A stretch of 64,000 nt of DNA, from NCBI GenBank assembly GCA_039707655.1, contig CM077676.1:429203379-429267378 (forward strand), given 5' to 3'. The notes beneath the pieces were generated by a model that searched no databases, was not told where the DNA came from, and saw only the letters and a list, made by a program, of their open reading frames with translations. Of this stretch, positions 1-11,128 are shown one piece after another. A program made the translations under genes and the position numbers. The stretch comes from Elymus sibiricus (Eukaryota; Streptophyta; Magnoliopsida; Poales; Poaceae). How positions within the stretch are numbered: the first letter of the stretch is position 1; the number at the start of each line of letters is the position of its first letter.

Positions 1-1106
1 GTGGGCTTTATCCCTTTGGCCCATATAAAGTGTTGCTGCACCTGAACACTTCGGTAAACATCCGGAACCCCTTCCGGTGAACTCCGGAACCCTTCCGGAG
101 ATCAAAACACTATTATCACATATATCAATCTTTACCTCCAGACTATTCCGGAGATCCTCGTCATGTCCGGGATCTTATCCGGGACTCCGAACAACTTTCG
201 GTCACCAACATAATAACTCAATTATACTAATCGTCACCAAACGTTAAGTGTGTAGACCCTGCGGGTTCGAGAACTATGTAGACATGACCGAGACACCTCT
301 ACGGCTAAATAACCAATAGCGGGACCTGGATGCCCATATTGGCTCCTACATATTCTACGAAGATCTTTTATCGGTCGAACCTCTATGTCAAGGATTCAGT
401 TAATCCCGTATGCTGTTCCCTTTGTTCTTCGGTATGTTACTTGCCCGAGATTCGATCGTCGGTATCTCTATACCTAGTTCAATCTCGTTACCGGCAAGTC
501 TCTTTACTCGTTCCGTAATACAAGATCTCGTGGCTAACACTTTAGTCACATTGCTTGCAAGGCTCATTGTGATGTTGTATTACCGAGTGGGCCCTGAGAT
601 ACCTCTCCGTCATACGGAGTAACAAATCCCAGTCTTGATCCATGCCAACCCAACAGACACCCTCGGAGATACCTGTAGAGCACCTTTATAGTCGCCCAGT
701 TACGTTGCGACGTTTGATACACACAAGGTATTCCTCCGGTGTCAGTGAGTTGTATGATCTCATGGTCAAAGGAATAGATACTTGACATGCAGAAAACAAT
801 AGCAATAAACTAACACGATCATATGCTATGTTCGTAGTTTGGGTCTTGTCCATCACATCATTCTCCTAATGATGTGATCCCGTTATCAAATGACATCTCA
901 TGTCAATGGTTAGGAAACCTTAACCATCTTTGATCAACGAGCTAGTTAACTAGAGGCTTACTAGGGACACAGTGTTGTCTATGTACCCACACATGTATTT
1001 GAGTTTCCAATCAATACAATTATAGCATGGATAATAAACGATTATCATGAACAAGGAAATATAATAATAACCAATTTATTATTGCCTCTAGGGCATATTT
1101 CCAACA
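1..1106 (-). repeat. 3' LTR of E1, cut by the window edge
   Basis: Base 1 aligns with base 7168 of the 5' LTR and the match runs to the LTR boundary, where the complement of TGTTGGAAATATG ends at 1106. The polypurine tract AAGTGGGAGAC lies next to it at 1107-1117 on the minus strand. Short frames in either direction inside the LTR recur in every copy and are not genes. Confidence 0.95.
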
Positions 1107-1189
1107 GTCTCCCACTTGCACTAGAGTCAATAATCTAGTTCACATCACTATGTGATTTACATTGTAATGAATCGAACACCCATGCAGTT

Positions 1190-4100
1190 CTAGAGTTGTT
1201 CATGTTTAGCCCTTGGAAGAGGTTTAGTCATCGGATCTGCAACATTCAGATCCGTGTGTACTTTGCAAATATTTATGTCGTCCTCCTTGATGTAATCGCG
1301 GATGGAATTGAAACGTCGCTTTATGTGTCTGGTCCTCTTGTGAAATCTTGGTTCCTTGGCTAGAGCAATGGCACCAGTATTATCACAAAACAGAGTCATT
1401 GGGTTAAGCGCACTAGGCACTACTCCAAGATCTGTCATGAACTCTTTCATCCAGACACCTTCCTTCGCCGACTCCGAGGCTGCGATGTACTCCGCTTCGC
1501 ATGTAGAATCTGCTACCACGCTTTGCTTGGAACTGCACCAGCTAACCGCACCCCCATTAAGAATAAATACGTATCCGGTTTGCGACTTAGAGTCATCCGG
1601 ATCAGTGTCAAAGCTTGCATCGACGTAACCCTTTACGACGAGCTCTTGATCACCTCCATAAACGAGAAACATGTCTTTAGTCCTTTTCAGGTACTTCAGG
1701 ATATTCTTGACCGCCGTCCAGTGTTCCATTCCTGGATCACTTTGAAACCTTCCGACCATACTTATGGCAAGGCTGACATCGGGTCTTGTGCACAGCATTG
1801 CATACATGATAGAGCCTATGGCCGAAGCATAGGGGATGACACTCATCTTTTCTCTATCTTCTGCAGTCACTGGGCATTGAGTCTTACTCAACTTCACACC
1901 TTGCAATACAGGCAAGAACCCCTTCTTGGACTGATCCATTTTGAACTTCTTCAAAACTTTGTCAAGGTATGTGCTTTGTGAAAGTCCTATTAAGCGTCTC
2001 AATCTATCTCTATAGATCTTGATGCCTAATATGAAAGCAGCTTCTCCTAGGTCCTTCATTGAAAAACTCTTGTTCAAATATTCCTTCACGCTTTCCAGCA
2101 TTTCTATATTGTTTCCAATCAGTAATATGTCATCCACATATAATATTAGAAACGCTATAGAGCTCCCACTCACTTTCTTGTAAATACAAGCTTCTCCGTA
2201 AACTTGTATAAACTCGAACGCTTTGATCACCTCATCAAAACGAAGATTCCAACTCCGAGATGCTTGCACCAGTCCATAAATGGATCGCTGGAGTTTGCAA
2301 ACTTTGTCAGCATTCTCTGGATCGACAAAACCTTCTGGTTGCATCATATACAACTCTTCCTTAAGGTAACCGTTAAGGAACGCTGTTTTGACATCCATCT
2401 GCCAAATTTCATAATCGAAAAAGGCAGCTATTGCTAACATGATTCTGACGGACTTAAGCATCGCTATGGGTGAGAAGGTCTCATCGTAGTCAACTCCTTG
2501 AACTTGTGAAAAACCCTTTGCCACAAGTCGAGCTTTATAGACGGTGACATTACCGTCCGCGTCCGTCTTCCTCTTAAAGATCCATTTGTTCTGAATGGCC
2601 TTACGCCCTTCAGGTAATACTTCCAAAGTCCATACTTTGTTTTCATACATGGATCCCATCTCGGATTTCATGGCCTCTAACCACTTCTCGGAATCCGGGC
2701 CCATCATCGCTTCTCCATAGCTCGTAGGTTCATCGTTGTCTAACAACATGACCTCTAAGACAGGGTTGCCGTACCACTCGGGAGCAGTACGCGTCCTTGT
2801 CGACCTACGAGGTTCGATAGCAACTTGATCCAAAGTTTCATGATCATCATCATTAACTTCCTCTTCAGCTAATGTAGGCTCCATAGAAACAACTTTCTGC
2901 GCTGCGCTACTCTCAGGTTGAAGTAAAGGTTCAACAACCTCATCAAGTTCTATCTTCCTCCCACTCAATTCTTTCGAGAGAAACTCTTTCTCAAGAAATG
3001 TTCCGTTTTTAGCGACAAACACTTTGCCTTCGGATCTGAGATAGAAGGTATACCCAACTATCTCTTTTGGGTATCCTATGAAGACGCATTTCTCCGCTTT
3101 GGGTTCCAGCTTTTTAGGCTGAAGCTTTTTGACATAAGCATCACATCCCCAAATTTTAAGAAACGACAGCTTTGGCTTCTTGCCAAACCAAAGTTCATAT
3201 GGCGTCGTCTCAACGGATTTCGAAGGTGCCCTATTTAAAGTGAATGCAGCTATCTCTAATGCATAACCCCAAAACGATAGTGGCAAATCGGCAAGAGACA
3301 TCATAGATCGCACCATATCCAATAAGGTTCGATTACGACGTTCGGACACACCATTACGCTGTGGTGTTCCAGGCGGTGTCAATTGTGAAACAATTCCACA
3401 CTGTCTTAAGTGACTGCCAAATTCATAACTCAGATATTCTCCTCCTCGATCAGATCGTAGGAATTTAATCTTCTTGTTACGATGATTCTCAACTTCACTC
3501 TGAAATTGTTTGAACTTTTCAAATGTTTCAGACTTGTGTTTCATTAAGTAAATATACCCATATCTACTTAAGTCATCAGTGAAGGTGAGAAAGTAACGAT
3601 AACCACCGCGCGCCTCAATGCTCATCGGACCGCACACATCAGTATGTATGATTTCCAATAAGTCACTTGCCCGTTCCATTGTTCCAGAGAACGGCGTTTT
3701 GGTCATCTTGCCCATGAGGCATGGCTCACATGTGTCAAGTGATTCAAAATCAAGTGACTCCAAAAGTCCATCAGTATGGAGCTTCCTCATGCGTTTTATG
3801 CCAATATGACCTAAACGGCAGTGCCACAAGAAAGTGGTATTATCATTATCAATTCTACATCTTTTGGCATCAATGTTATGAACATGTGTATCATTACTAT
3901 CGAGATTCAATAAGAACAAACCCCTCACATCGGGTGCATGACCATAAAAGATATTACTCATATAAATAGAACAACCATTATTCTCTGATTTAAATGAGTA
4001 ACCGTCTCGCAATAAACAAGATCCAGATATAATGTTCATGCTTAACGCAGGCACCAAATAACACTTATTTAGGTTCATCACTAATCCCGACGGTAATCGA

Positions 4101-5140
4101 AGAGCGAGCATGCCGACGGCGATCACATCAACCTTGGAACCATTTCCCACGCGCATCGTCACTTCGTCCTTTGCCAGCCTCCGTCTATTCCACAGTTCCT
4201 GTTTTGAGTTGCTAATATGAGCAACCGCACCGGTATCAAATACCCAGGCACTACAACGAGAGTTGGTAAGGTACACATCAATAACATGTATATCATATAT
4301 ACCTTGTTTGTTGTTGGCCGCCTTCTTGTCAGCCAAATACTTGGGGCAATTCCGCTTCCAGTGTCCAGTTCCCTTGCAATGAAAACACACAGTTTCTGGT
4401 TTGGGTCCAGCCTTGGGTTTCTTCACGAGAGGAGCAACTGCTTTGCCACTCTTCTTGGAGTTACCCTTCTTACCCTTGCCATTTTTCTTGAAACTAGTGG
4501 TTTTATTGACCATCAACACTTGATGCTCCTTCTGAATTTCAGACTCAGCGGCTTTCAGCATCGCAAACAGCTCGGCGACTGACTTGTTCATCCCGTGCAT
4601 GTTATAGTTCAACACGAAGCTTTTGTAGGTAGGTGGCAATGATTGAAGAACTCTGTCAGTGATAGCCTCTGGCGGAAGGGGCATCTCCAATTCAGCCAGA
4701 CGGGTGGAGTACCCAGACATTATGAGCACGTGATCACTGATAGACCCGTTCTCCTCCATCTTGCAAGCATAGAACTTATCGGAGATCTCATATCTCTCGA
4801 TCCGGGCATTCTTCTGAAAGATAAACTTCAACTCCTGGAACATCTCATATGCTCCATGACGTTCAAAACGTATTTGAAGTCCCGGTTCTAAGCCATACAA
4901 CATTGCACATTGAACTATTGAGTAATCATCAGAACGAGCCTGCCAGGCGTTCACAACGTCTAGAGACTCAACTGGAGCGGGTGGATCACCAAGCGGTGCA
5001 TCAAGGACATAAGCTATCTGGGAAGCCGTAAGGATAATCCTTAGATTACGGGCCCAGTCCACAAAGTTACTTCCATCATCTTTCAACTTAGCTTTCTCTA
5101 GGAACGCATTAAAATTCAGGGGTGCTACTGCGCGAGCCAT
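1190..5140 (-). CDS. Copia gag-pol polyprotein of E1
   Basis: One open frame of 1316 residues encodes the whole gag-pol of a Ty1/Copia element. In order: gag; a CCHC zinc knuckle (CFHCKGTGHWKRNC, about residue 252); aspartic protease (DTGA, about 300); a GAG-pre-integrase motif (LWHCRLGHIG); integrase with acidic residues in HTDVCGP, SDRGGEYLS and SERRNRT (about 500-600); reverse transcriptase with YVDD near 1000; RNase H with DSTCEAEYIAA near 1210. The start MARAVAPLNF is shared with E3. The frame ends at HEQL where sister copies run on for about a dozen residues (to FITM), so a point change has trimmed the C-terminus. No internal stop or frameshift is present, so this copy may still encode active proteins. 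Transcription would start in the LTR at 6421-8272. Confidence 0.95.
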   Translation of the reverse strand: MARAVAPLNFNAFLEKAKLKDDGSNFVDWARNLRIILTASQIAYVLDAPLGDPPAPVESLDVVNAWQARSDDYSIVQCAMLYGLEPGLQIRFERHGAYEMFQELKFIFQKNARIERYEISDKFYACKMEENGSISDHVLIMSGYSTRLAELEMPLPPEAITDRVLQSLPPTYKSFVLNYNMHGMNKSVAELFAMLKAAESEIQKEHQVLMVNKTTSFKKNGKGKKGNSKKSGKAVAPLVKKPKAGPKPETVCFHCKGTGHWKRNCPKYLADKKAANNKQGIYDIHVIDVYLTNSRCSAWVFDTGAVAHISNSKQELWNRRRLAKDEVTMRVGNGSKVDVIAVGMLALRLPSGLVMNLNKCYLVPALSMNIISGSCLLRDGYSFKSENNGCSIYMSNIFYGHAPDVRGLFLLNLDSNDTHVHNIDAKRCRIDNDNTTFLWHCRLGHIGIKRMRKLHTDGLLESLDFESLDTCEPCLMGKMTKTPFSGTMERASDLLEIIHTDVCGPMSIEARGGYRYFLTFTDDLSRYGYIYLMKHKSETFEKFKQFQSEVENHRNKKIKFLRSDRGGEYLSYEFGSHLRQCGIVSQLTPPGTPQRNGVSERRNRTLLDMVRSMMSLADLPLSFWGYALEIAAFTLNRAPSKSVETTPYELWFGKKPKLSFLKIWGCDAYVKKLQPKKLEPKAEKCVFIGYPKEIVGYTFYLRSEGKVFVAKNGTFLEKEFLSKELSGRKIELDEVVEPLLQPESSAAQKVVSMEPTLAEEEVNDDDHETLDQVAIEPRRSTRTRTAPEWYGNPVLEVMLLDNDEPTSYGEAMMGPDSEKWLEAMKSEMGSMYENKVWTLEVLPEGRKAIQNKWIFKRKTDADGNVTVYKARLVAKGFSQVQGVDYDETFSPIAMLKSVRIMLAIAAFFDYEIWQMDVKTAFLNGYLKEELYMMQPEGFVDPENADKVCKLQRSIYGLVQASRSWNLRFDEVIKAFEFIQVYGEACIYKKVSGSSIAFLILYVDDILLIGNNIEMLESVKEYLNKSFSMKDLGEAAFILGIKIYRDRLRRLIGLSQSTYLDKVLKKFKMDQSKKGFLPVLQGVKLSKTQCPVTAEDREKMSVIPYASAIGSIMYAMLCTRPDVSLAISMVGRFQSDPGMEHWTAVKNILKYLKRTKDMFLVYGGDQELVVKGYVDASFDTDPDDSKSQTGYVFILNGGAVSWCSSKQSVVADSTCEAEYIAASESAKEGVWMKEFMTDLGVVPSALNPMTLFCDNTGAIALAKEPRFHKRTRHIKRRFNSIRDYIKEDDINICKVHTDLNVADPMTKPLPRAKHEQL

Positions 5141-5248
5141 GATCTACAACATAAATATAGCAAAGACAACTTAGACTATTGTTCTAGATAATGAGTTTAG
5201 TTAATCATATTACTTAAAAAACTCCCACTCAAATTGACATCCCTCCGG

Positions 5249-5587
5249 TCATTCGAGTGTAACATGATCCAACTCCACCAACTCAAGTCCGATCATCACG
5301 TGAGTGGAGGTGGTTTCAATGGTGAACATCTTCATGTTGATCATATCTACTATATGACTCATGTTCGACCTTTCGGTCTCTTGTGTTCCGAGGCCATGTC
5401 TGTACATGCTAGGCTCGTCAAGTTTAACCCGAGTGTTCCGCGTGTGCAACATGGCTTGCACCCGTTGTATGTGAACGTGGAGTCTATCACACCCGATCAT
5501 CACGGCGTGTCTCGAAACGACGAACTTTCGCAACGGTGCACACTCGGGGAGAACACAATTTATCTTGAAATTTAAGTGAGGGATCAC
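5249..5587 (-). other. Conserved leader reading frame upstream of gag (E1)
   Basis: This 112-codon ATG frame lies in the leader between the primer site and gag. It starts MIPHLNFKIN and recurs in E3 (27393-27731) with one amino-acid change visible (LVELD versus LVDLD). E4 keeps the second half open (43614-43817). The leader of BARE-type elements is known to carry packaging and dimerisation signals, so conservation may reflect RNA function and recent common descent, not a protein. No domain is recognisable. Confidence 0.35.
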
Positions 5588-6407
5588 CTTATAATGCTAC
5601 CGTCGTCCTAAGCAAAATAAGATGCATAAAAGGATTAACATCACATGCAAATCATAAGTGACATGATATGGCCATGAACTTGTGCTTTTGATCTCCATCT
5701 CCAAAGCACCGGCATGATCTCCATCGTCACCGGCATGACACCATGATCTCCATCATCTTGATCTCCATCAACGTGTCGCCATAAGGTTGTCGCGCCGACT
5801 GTTGCTTCCACGACTATTGCTAACGTTTAGCGATAAAGTAAAGCATTACATAGCGCTTAATGATTGACACGCAGGTCATACAATAATTAAAGACAACTCT
5901 ATGGCTCCTGCCAGTTGCCGTACTCATCGACATGCAAGTCGTGATATTCTATACAAAACATGATCATCTCATACATCACATATGTCTCATCATGTAATTG
6001 GCCATATCATATCACATCATACCCTGCAAAAACAAGTTAGACGTCCTCTAATTGTTATTGCAAATTTTACGTGGCTGCTACGGGTTTGCAAGAACCATTC
6101 TTACCTACGCAAAACCACAACGTGGTGTAGTGATTGCTTTTTGATCTTCTAAAAGAACCCTCTTCATTGAAATCGATTCAACTAAAGTGAGAGAGACAGA
6201 CACCCGCTAGCCATCTTTATGCAACGAAGTTACATGTTAGTTGAAGGAACCTGTCTCGCGTAAGTGTACGCGTAATGTCGGTCCGGGCCGCTTCATCTCA
6301 CAGTACCGCCGAATCAAATATCAACTAGTAACGGCAAGCAATATGTATACACCCGCGCCCACAACTCGTTTGTGTTCTACTCGAGATCTCATCTACGCAT
6401 AGACCTA
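5588..6407 (-). other. E1 untranslated leader
   Basis: Non-coding leader between the primer site and the conserved leader frame. It contains short repeats of TGATCTCCATC at about 5690-5770. No gene is seen. The same leader in plus orientation is present in E4 (about 42660-43500). Confidence 0.7.
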
Positions 6408-6419
6408 GCTCTGATACCA
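6408..6419 (-). other. Primer binding site of E1 (initiator tRNA-Met)
   Basis: The minus strand reads TGGTATCAGAGC one base inside the 5' LTR end. This is the standard complement of the 3' end of plant initiator tRNA-Met used by Copia elements. Confidence 0.9.
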
Positions 6420-6878
6420 CTGTTGGGGAACGTTGCATGGGAAACAAAATTTTTCCTACGCACACACAAGATCTACCCATGGTGATGAGCATCTACGAGA
6501 GGGAGAGTGAATCTACATACCCTTGTAGATCGCTAAGCGGAAGCGTTTAAGAAACGCGGTTGATGTAGTCGAACGTCTCCGCGATCCAAATCGCAAGTCG
6601 TCCCTCGATCCGATCACGAACTAGCGCCGAACGGACGACACCTCCGCGTTCAACACACGTACGGCTTGATGACGCCTTCACCTCCTCGATCCAGCGAGCG
6701 ATGGTGAAGTAGTGGTTGAGTTCCAGCAGCACGACGGCGTGGTGATGGTGGTGAGGAACAATCTCTGCAGGGCTTCGCCAAGCGCTACGGAGATTATGAC
6801 GGAGGAACTAGAGGGTTAGGGTTGCCGCACACGGCTTGGGGAAATCTTTATGTATCTCGTGTGCTAGCCCTGCCCCTC

Positions 6879-6886
6879 TATTTATA
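6879..6886 (-). promoter_or_regulatory. TATA box in the E1 5' LTR
   Basis: The minus strand reads TATAAATA, followed by the conserved GAGGGGCAGGGC context found in all four elements (E3 at 21862-21869, E4 at 42180-42187 and 49768-49775). It lies in the second half of the LTR downstream of the hairpin array, as expected for the LTR promoter. Confidence 0.7.
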
Positions 6887-7016
6887 TGTTGAGCCTTGGG
6901 GTCTAAACTTGGAGTAAAAGCCTCCTCCAGGTCGGTTTTGCCCGCACAAGGTCGGTTTGGCCCGCAGGAAAAGAGTCCAACTCGGATCCCTGCCGAACCG
7001 TGCACAGCCGCGCACA

Positions 7017-7135
7017 AGCGGTAGTACCGCTCACAAGCGGTAGTACCACTTGGGCGGTAGTACCGCTTCACACAAGCGGTAGTACCGCTCGGGCGGTAGT
7101 ACCGCTTCACCAAGCGGTAGTACCGCTTACGCGGC
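7017..7135. repeat. Array of GCGGTAGTACCGC hairpins in the E1 LTR
   Basis: About six tandem copies of a 13-base inverted repeat (arms GCGGTA and TACCGC around one G), spaced roughly 18-20 bp and separated by TTCACAC or TTGG links. Equivalent arrays lie in E2 (10823-10945) and E3 (about 21988-22110). E4 has an unrelated palindrome in the same place. The array sits on the upstream side of the TATA box. Confidence 0.85.
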
Positions 7136-8272
7136 AGCAAAACTACTTTTGCACTTTCCAATACCTCGTGGGCTTTATCCCTTTGGCCCATATAAAGTGT
7201 TGCTGCACCTGAACACTTCGGTAAACATCCGGAACCCCTTCCGGTGAACTCCGGAACCCTTCCGGAGATCAAAACACTATTATCACATATATCAATCTTT
7301 ACCTCCAGACTATTCCAGAGATCCTCGTCATGTCCTGGATCTTATCCGGGACTCCGAACAACTTTCGGTCACCAACATAATAACTCAATTATACTAATCG
7401 CCACCAAACGTTAAGTGTGTAGACCCTGCGGGTTCGAGAACTATGTAGTCATGACCGAGACACCTCTACGGCCAATAACCAATAGCGGGACCTAGATGCC
7501 CATATTGGCTCCTACATATTCTACGAAGATCTTTTATCGGTCGAACCTCTATGTCAAGGATTCAGTTAATCCCGTATGCTGTTCCCTTTGTTCTTCGGTA
7601 TGTTACTTGCCCGAGATTCGATCGTCGGTATCTCTATACCTAGTTCAATCTCGTTACCGGCAAGTCTCTTTACTCATTCCGTAATACAAGATCTCGTGGC
7701 TAACACTTTAGTCACATTGCTTGCAAGGCACATTGTGATGTTGTATTACCGAGTGGGCCCTGAGATACCTCTCCGTCATACGGAGTAACAAATCCCAGTC
7801 TTGATCCATGCCAACCCAACAGACACCCTCGGAGATACCTGTAGAGCACCTTTATAGTCGCCCAGTTACGTTGCGACGTTTGATACACACAAGGTATTCC
7901 TCCGGTGTCAGTGAGTTGCATGATCTCATGGTCAAAGGAACAGATACTTCACATGCAGAAAACAATAGCAATAAACTAACACGATCATATGCTATGTTCG
8001 TAGTTTGGGTCTTGTCCATCACATCATTCTCCTAATGATGTGATCCCGTTATCAAATGACATCTCATGTCAATGGTTAGGAAACCTTAACCATCTTTGAT
8101 CAACGAGCTAGTCAACTAGAGGCTTACTAGGGACACAGTGTTGTCTATGTACCCACACATGTATTTGAGTTTCCAATCAATACAATTATAGCATGGATAA
8201 TAAACGATTATCATGAACAAGGAAATATAATAATAACCAATTTATTATTGCCTCTAGGGCATATTTCCAACA

Positions 8273-9624
8273 GACGGTAATGTCACCGTCTATAAAGCTC
8301 GACTTGTGGCAAAGGGTTTTTCACAAGTTCAAGGAGTTGACTACGATGAGACCTTCTCACCCGTAGCAATGGTTAAGTCCGTCAGAATCATGTTAGCAAT
8401 AGCTGCCTTTTTCGATTATGAAATTTGGCAGATGGATGTCAAAACAGCGTTCCTTAACGGTTTCCTTAAGGAAGAGTTGTATATGATGCAACCAGAAGGT
8501 TTTGTCGATCCAGAGAATGCTGACAAAGTTTGGAAACTCCAGCGATCCATTTATGGACTGGTGCAAGCATCTCGGAGTTGGAATCTTCGCTTTGATGAGG
8601 TGATCAAAGCGTTCGAGTTTATACAAGTTTACGGAGAAGCTTGTATTTACAAGAAAGTGAGTGGGAGCTCTATAGCGTTTCTAATATTATATGTGGATGA
8701 CATATTACTGATTGGAAACAATATAGAAATGTTGGAAAGCTGCTTTCATATTAGCCATCAAGATCTATAGAGATAGATCAAGACGTTTAATATGACTTTC
8801 ACAAAGCACATACCTTGATAAGATTTTGAAGAAGTTCAAAATGGATCAGTCCAAGAAGGGGTTCTTGCCTGTTTTGCAAGGTGTGAAGTTGAGTAAGACT
8901 CAATGCCCAGTGACTGCAGGAGATAGAGAAAAGATGAGTGTCATCCCCTATGCTTCAGCCATAGGCTCTATCATGTATGCAATGCTGTGCACAAGACCCG
9001 ATGTCAGCCTTGCCATAAGTATGGTCGGAAGGTTTCAAAGTGATCCAGGAATGGAACACTGGACGGCGGTCAAGAATATCCTGAAGTACCTGAAAAGGAC
9101 TAAGGACATGTTTCTCATTTATGGAGGTGATCAAAGAGCTCGCCGTAAAGGGTTATGTCGATGCAAGCTTTGACACTGATCCGGATGACTCTAAGTCACA
9201 AACCGGATACGTATTTATTCTTAATGGGGGTGCGGTTAGCTGGTGCAGTTCCAAGCAAAGCGTGGTAGCTGATTCTACATGCGAAGCGGAGTGCATCGCT
9301 GCCTCGGAGGCGGCGAAGGAAGGTGTCTGGATGAAGGAGTTCATGACAGATATTGGAGTAGTGCCTGGTGCGCTTAACCCAATGGCTCTGTTTTGTGATA
9401 ATACTGGTGCCATTGCTCTAGCCAAGGAACCAAGATTTCACAAGAGGACCAGACACATAAAGCGACGTTTCAATTCTATCCGCGATTACATCAAGGAGGA
9501 CGACATAAACATTTGCAAAGTACACACGGATCTGAATGTTGCAGATCCGATGACTAAACATCTTCCAAGGGCTAAACATGAACAACACCAGAACTGCATG
9601 GGTGTTCGATTCATTACAATGTAA
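8273..9624 (+). pseudogene. E2 reverse transcriptase/RNase H remnant
   Basis: The 3' part of a Copia polyprotein, from VTVYKARLVAKGFSQVQG to the C-terminal GVRFITM. The RT motif YVDD and the RNase H motif DSTCEAE are present. It is broken by a deletion of about 50 bp after MLES (about 8740), which removes the segment seen in E1 as KEYLNKSFSMKDLGEA and shifts the frame, and by a second frameshift near 9140 around GGDQ. Short GAAAGC/GAAGC matches lie at the ends of the first deletion. It cannot encode a working polyprotein. Confidence 0.9.
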
Positions 9625-9674
9625 ATCACATAGTGATGTGAACTAGATTATTGACTCTAGAGCAAGTGGGAGAC

Positions 9675-10946
9675 TGTTGGAAATATGCCCTAGAGGCAAT
9701 AATAAATTGGTTATTATTATATTTCCTTGTTCATGATAATCGTTTATTATCCATGCTATAATTGTATTGATTGGAACTCAAATACATGTGTGGATACATA
9801 GACAACACTGTGTCCCTAGTAAGCCTCTAGTTAACTAGCTCTTTGATCAAAAGATGGTGAAGGTTTCCTAGCCATGGACATGAGATGTCATTTGATAACG
9901 GGATCACATCATTGGGAGAATGATGTGATGGACAAGACCCAAACTATAAACGTAGCATATGATCGTGTCAGTTTATTGCTATTGTTTTCTGCATGTCAAG
10001 TATCTGTTCCTATGACCATGAGATCATGCAATTCACTGACACCGTAGGAGTGCCTTGTGTGTATCAAACGTCACAACGTAACTGGGTGACTATAAAGGTA
10101 CTCTACAGGTATCTCCGAGGGTGTCTGTTGGGTTGGCATGGATCAAGAGTGGGATTTGTTACTCCGTGTGACGGAGAGGTATCTCAGGGCCCACTCGGTA
10201 ATACAACATCACAATGAGCCTTGCAAGCAATGTGACTAAAGTGTTAGCCACGAGATCTTGTATTACGGAACGAGTAAAGAGACTTGCCGATAACGAGATT
10301 GAACTAGGTATAGAGATACCGACGATCGAATCTCGGGCAAGTAACATACCGAAGAACAAAAGGAACAGTATACGAGATTAACTGAATCCTTGACATAGAG
10401 GTTCAACCGATGAAGATCTTCGTAGAATATGTAGGAACCAATATGGGCATCCAGGTCCCGCTATTGGTTATTGGCCGTAGAGGTGTCTCGGTCATGTCTG
10501 CATAGTTCTCGAACCCGCAGGGTCTACACACTTAACGTTTGGTGACGATTAGTATAGTTGAGTTATTGTGTTGGTGACCGAAAGTTGTTCGGAGTCCCGG
10601 ATAAGATCCCGGACATGACAAGGATCTCCGGAAGAGTCCGGAGGTAAAGATTGATATATGTGATAATAGTGTTTTGATCTCCGGAAGGGTTCCGGAATTC
10701 ACCGGAAGGGGTTCCGGGTGTTTACCGAAGTGTTCGGGTGCAGCAACACTTTATATGGGCCAAAGGGGTAAAGCCCACGAGGTATTGGAAAGTGCAAAAG
10801 GAAGTTTTGTTGCGGCCTTAAGCGGTACTACCGCTGGTAAGGCAGTACTACCGCGTAAGCGGTACTACCGCTTGTGTGAAGCGGTACTACCGCTCAAGCG
10901 GTACTACCGCTCGTGAGCGGTACTACCGCTTGTACGCGGTACTACT
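9675..10946 (+). repeat. Truncated 3' LTR of E2
   Basis: Starts TGTTGGAAATATGCCC directly after the polypurine tract and runs to a degraded GCGGTACTACTGG hairpin unit at about 10946, where it gives way to CCCCCGTCCCC-type sequence. The TATA box and terminal portion are missing. Bases 10026-10741 are almost identical to 48041-48756 in the E4 3' LTR. Confidence 0.9.
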
Positions 10947-11128
10947 GGAATCCCCCCGTCCCCTCTTCCCGCCGCCACCCCGTCTTCCCCAACTCCCTCC
11001 TCCCGCGACGCGATCCCCAACCCCTCCCCTCCCGCCCAGCTCCGCCCGCCACCTCGGATTGCCGCGCCGGTGGCCGCCGGCCCGGTCCTGCTCCCTTCCG
11101 CCCCCTCCCCTGTCCGCAGGCTCCGCCC

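Larger units (their letters stand above)
1..8272 (-). mobile_element. Copia LTR retrotransposon E1 (BARE1/WIS/Angela group)
   Basis: Minus-strand Ty1/Copia element, complete except for about 750 bp of its 3' LTR, which lie before the window. Reading from its 5' end: 5' LTR 6421-8272, tRNA-Met primer site 6408-6419, long leader, one gag-pol frame 5140-1190, polypurine tract 1117-1107, 3' LTR 1106-1. The two LTRs overlap over 1105 bp and I count about a dozen differences, so the insertion looks recent. The base after the 5' LTR (8273) continues directly into the coding region of plus-strand element E2, so E1 probably sits inside E2. The LTR start TGTTGGAAATATGCCC is the one known from the BARE1/WIS/Angela group; the exact subfamily is not assigned. 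Confidence 0.93.
6421..8272 (-). repeat. 5' LTR of E1
   Basis: An LTR of 1852 bp, bounded on the plus strand by TGTTGGGGAACG at 6421 and ATATTTCCAACA ending at 8272. It holds a TATA-like box and, upstream of that box, a run of short hairpins (7017-7135). About a dozen differences separate it from the overlapping part of the 3' LTR. Confidence 0.95.
8273..10946 (+). mobile_element. Copia element E2, 3' half only
   Basis: Plus-strand relative of E1 and E3. It begins in the RT region exactly where the E1 LTR ends, continues through RNase H, has a polypurine tract at 9664-9674, and ends in a 3' LTR (9675-10946) that stops about 500-600 bp short of full length where LINE-like GC-rich sequence starts. 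Its 5' half, if E1 inserted into it, should lie before the window. Confidence 0.88.

Noticed and set aside
330..622. Short frames (62 and 70 codons) that recur at 7496, 22473 and 22554
   Set aside because: They recur because they lie in LTR copies; LTRs are not expected to code and no domain is visible.
7017..7135. Regularly spaced hairpin repeats that resemble a CRISPR array
   Set aside because: Spacers are a few bases long and repetitive, the array is part of a plant LTR, and the same array occurs in sister elements.
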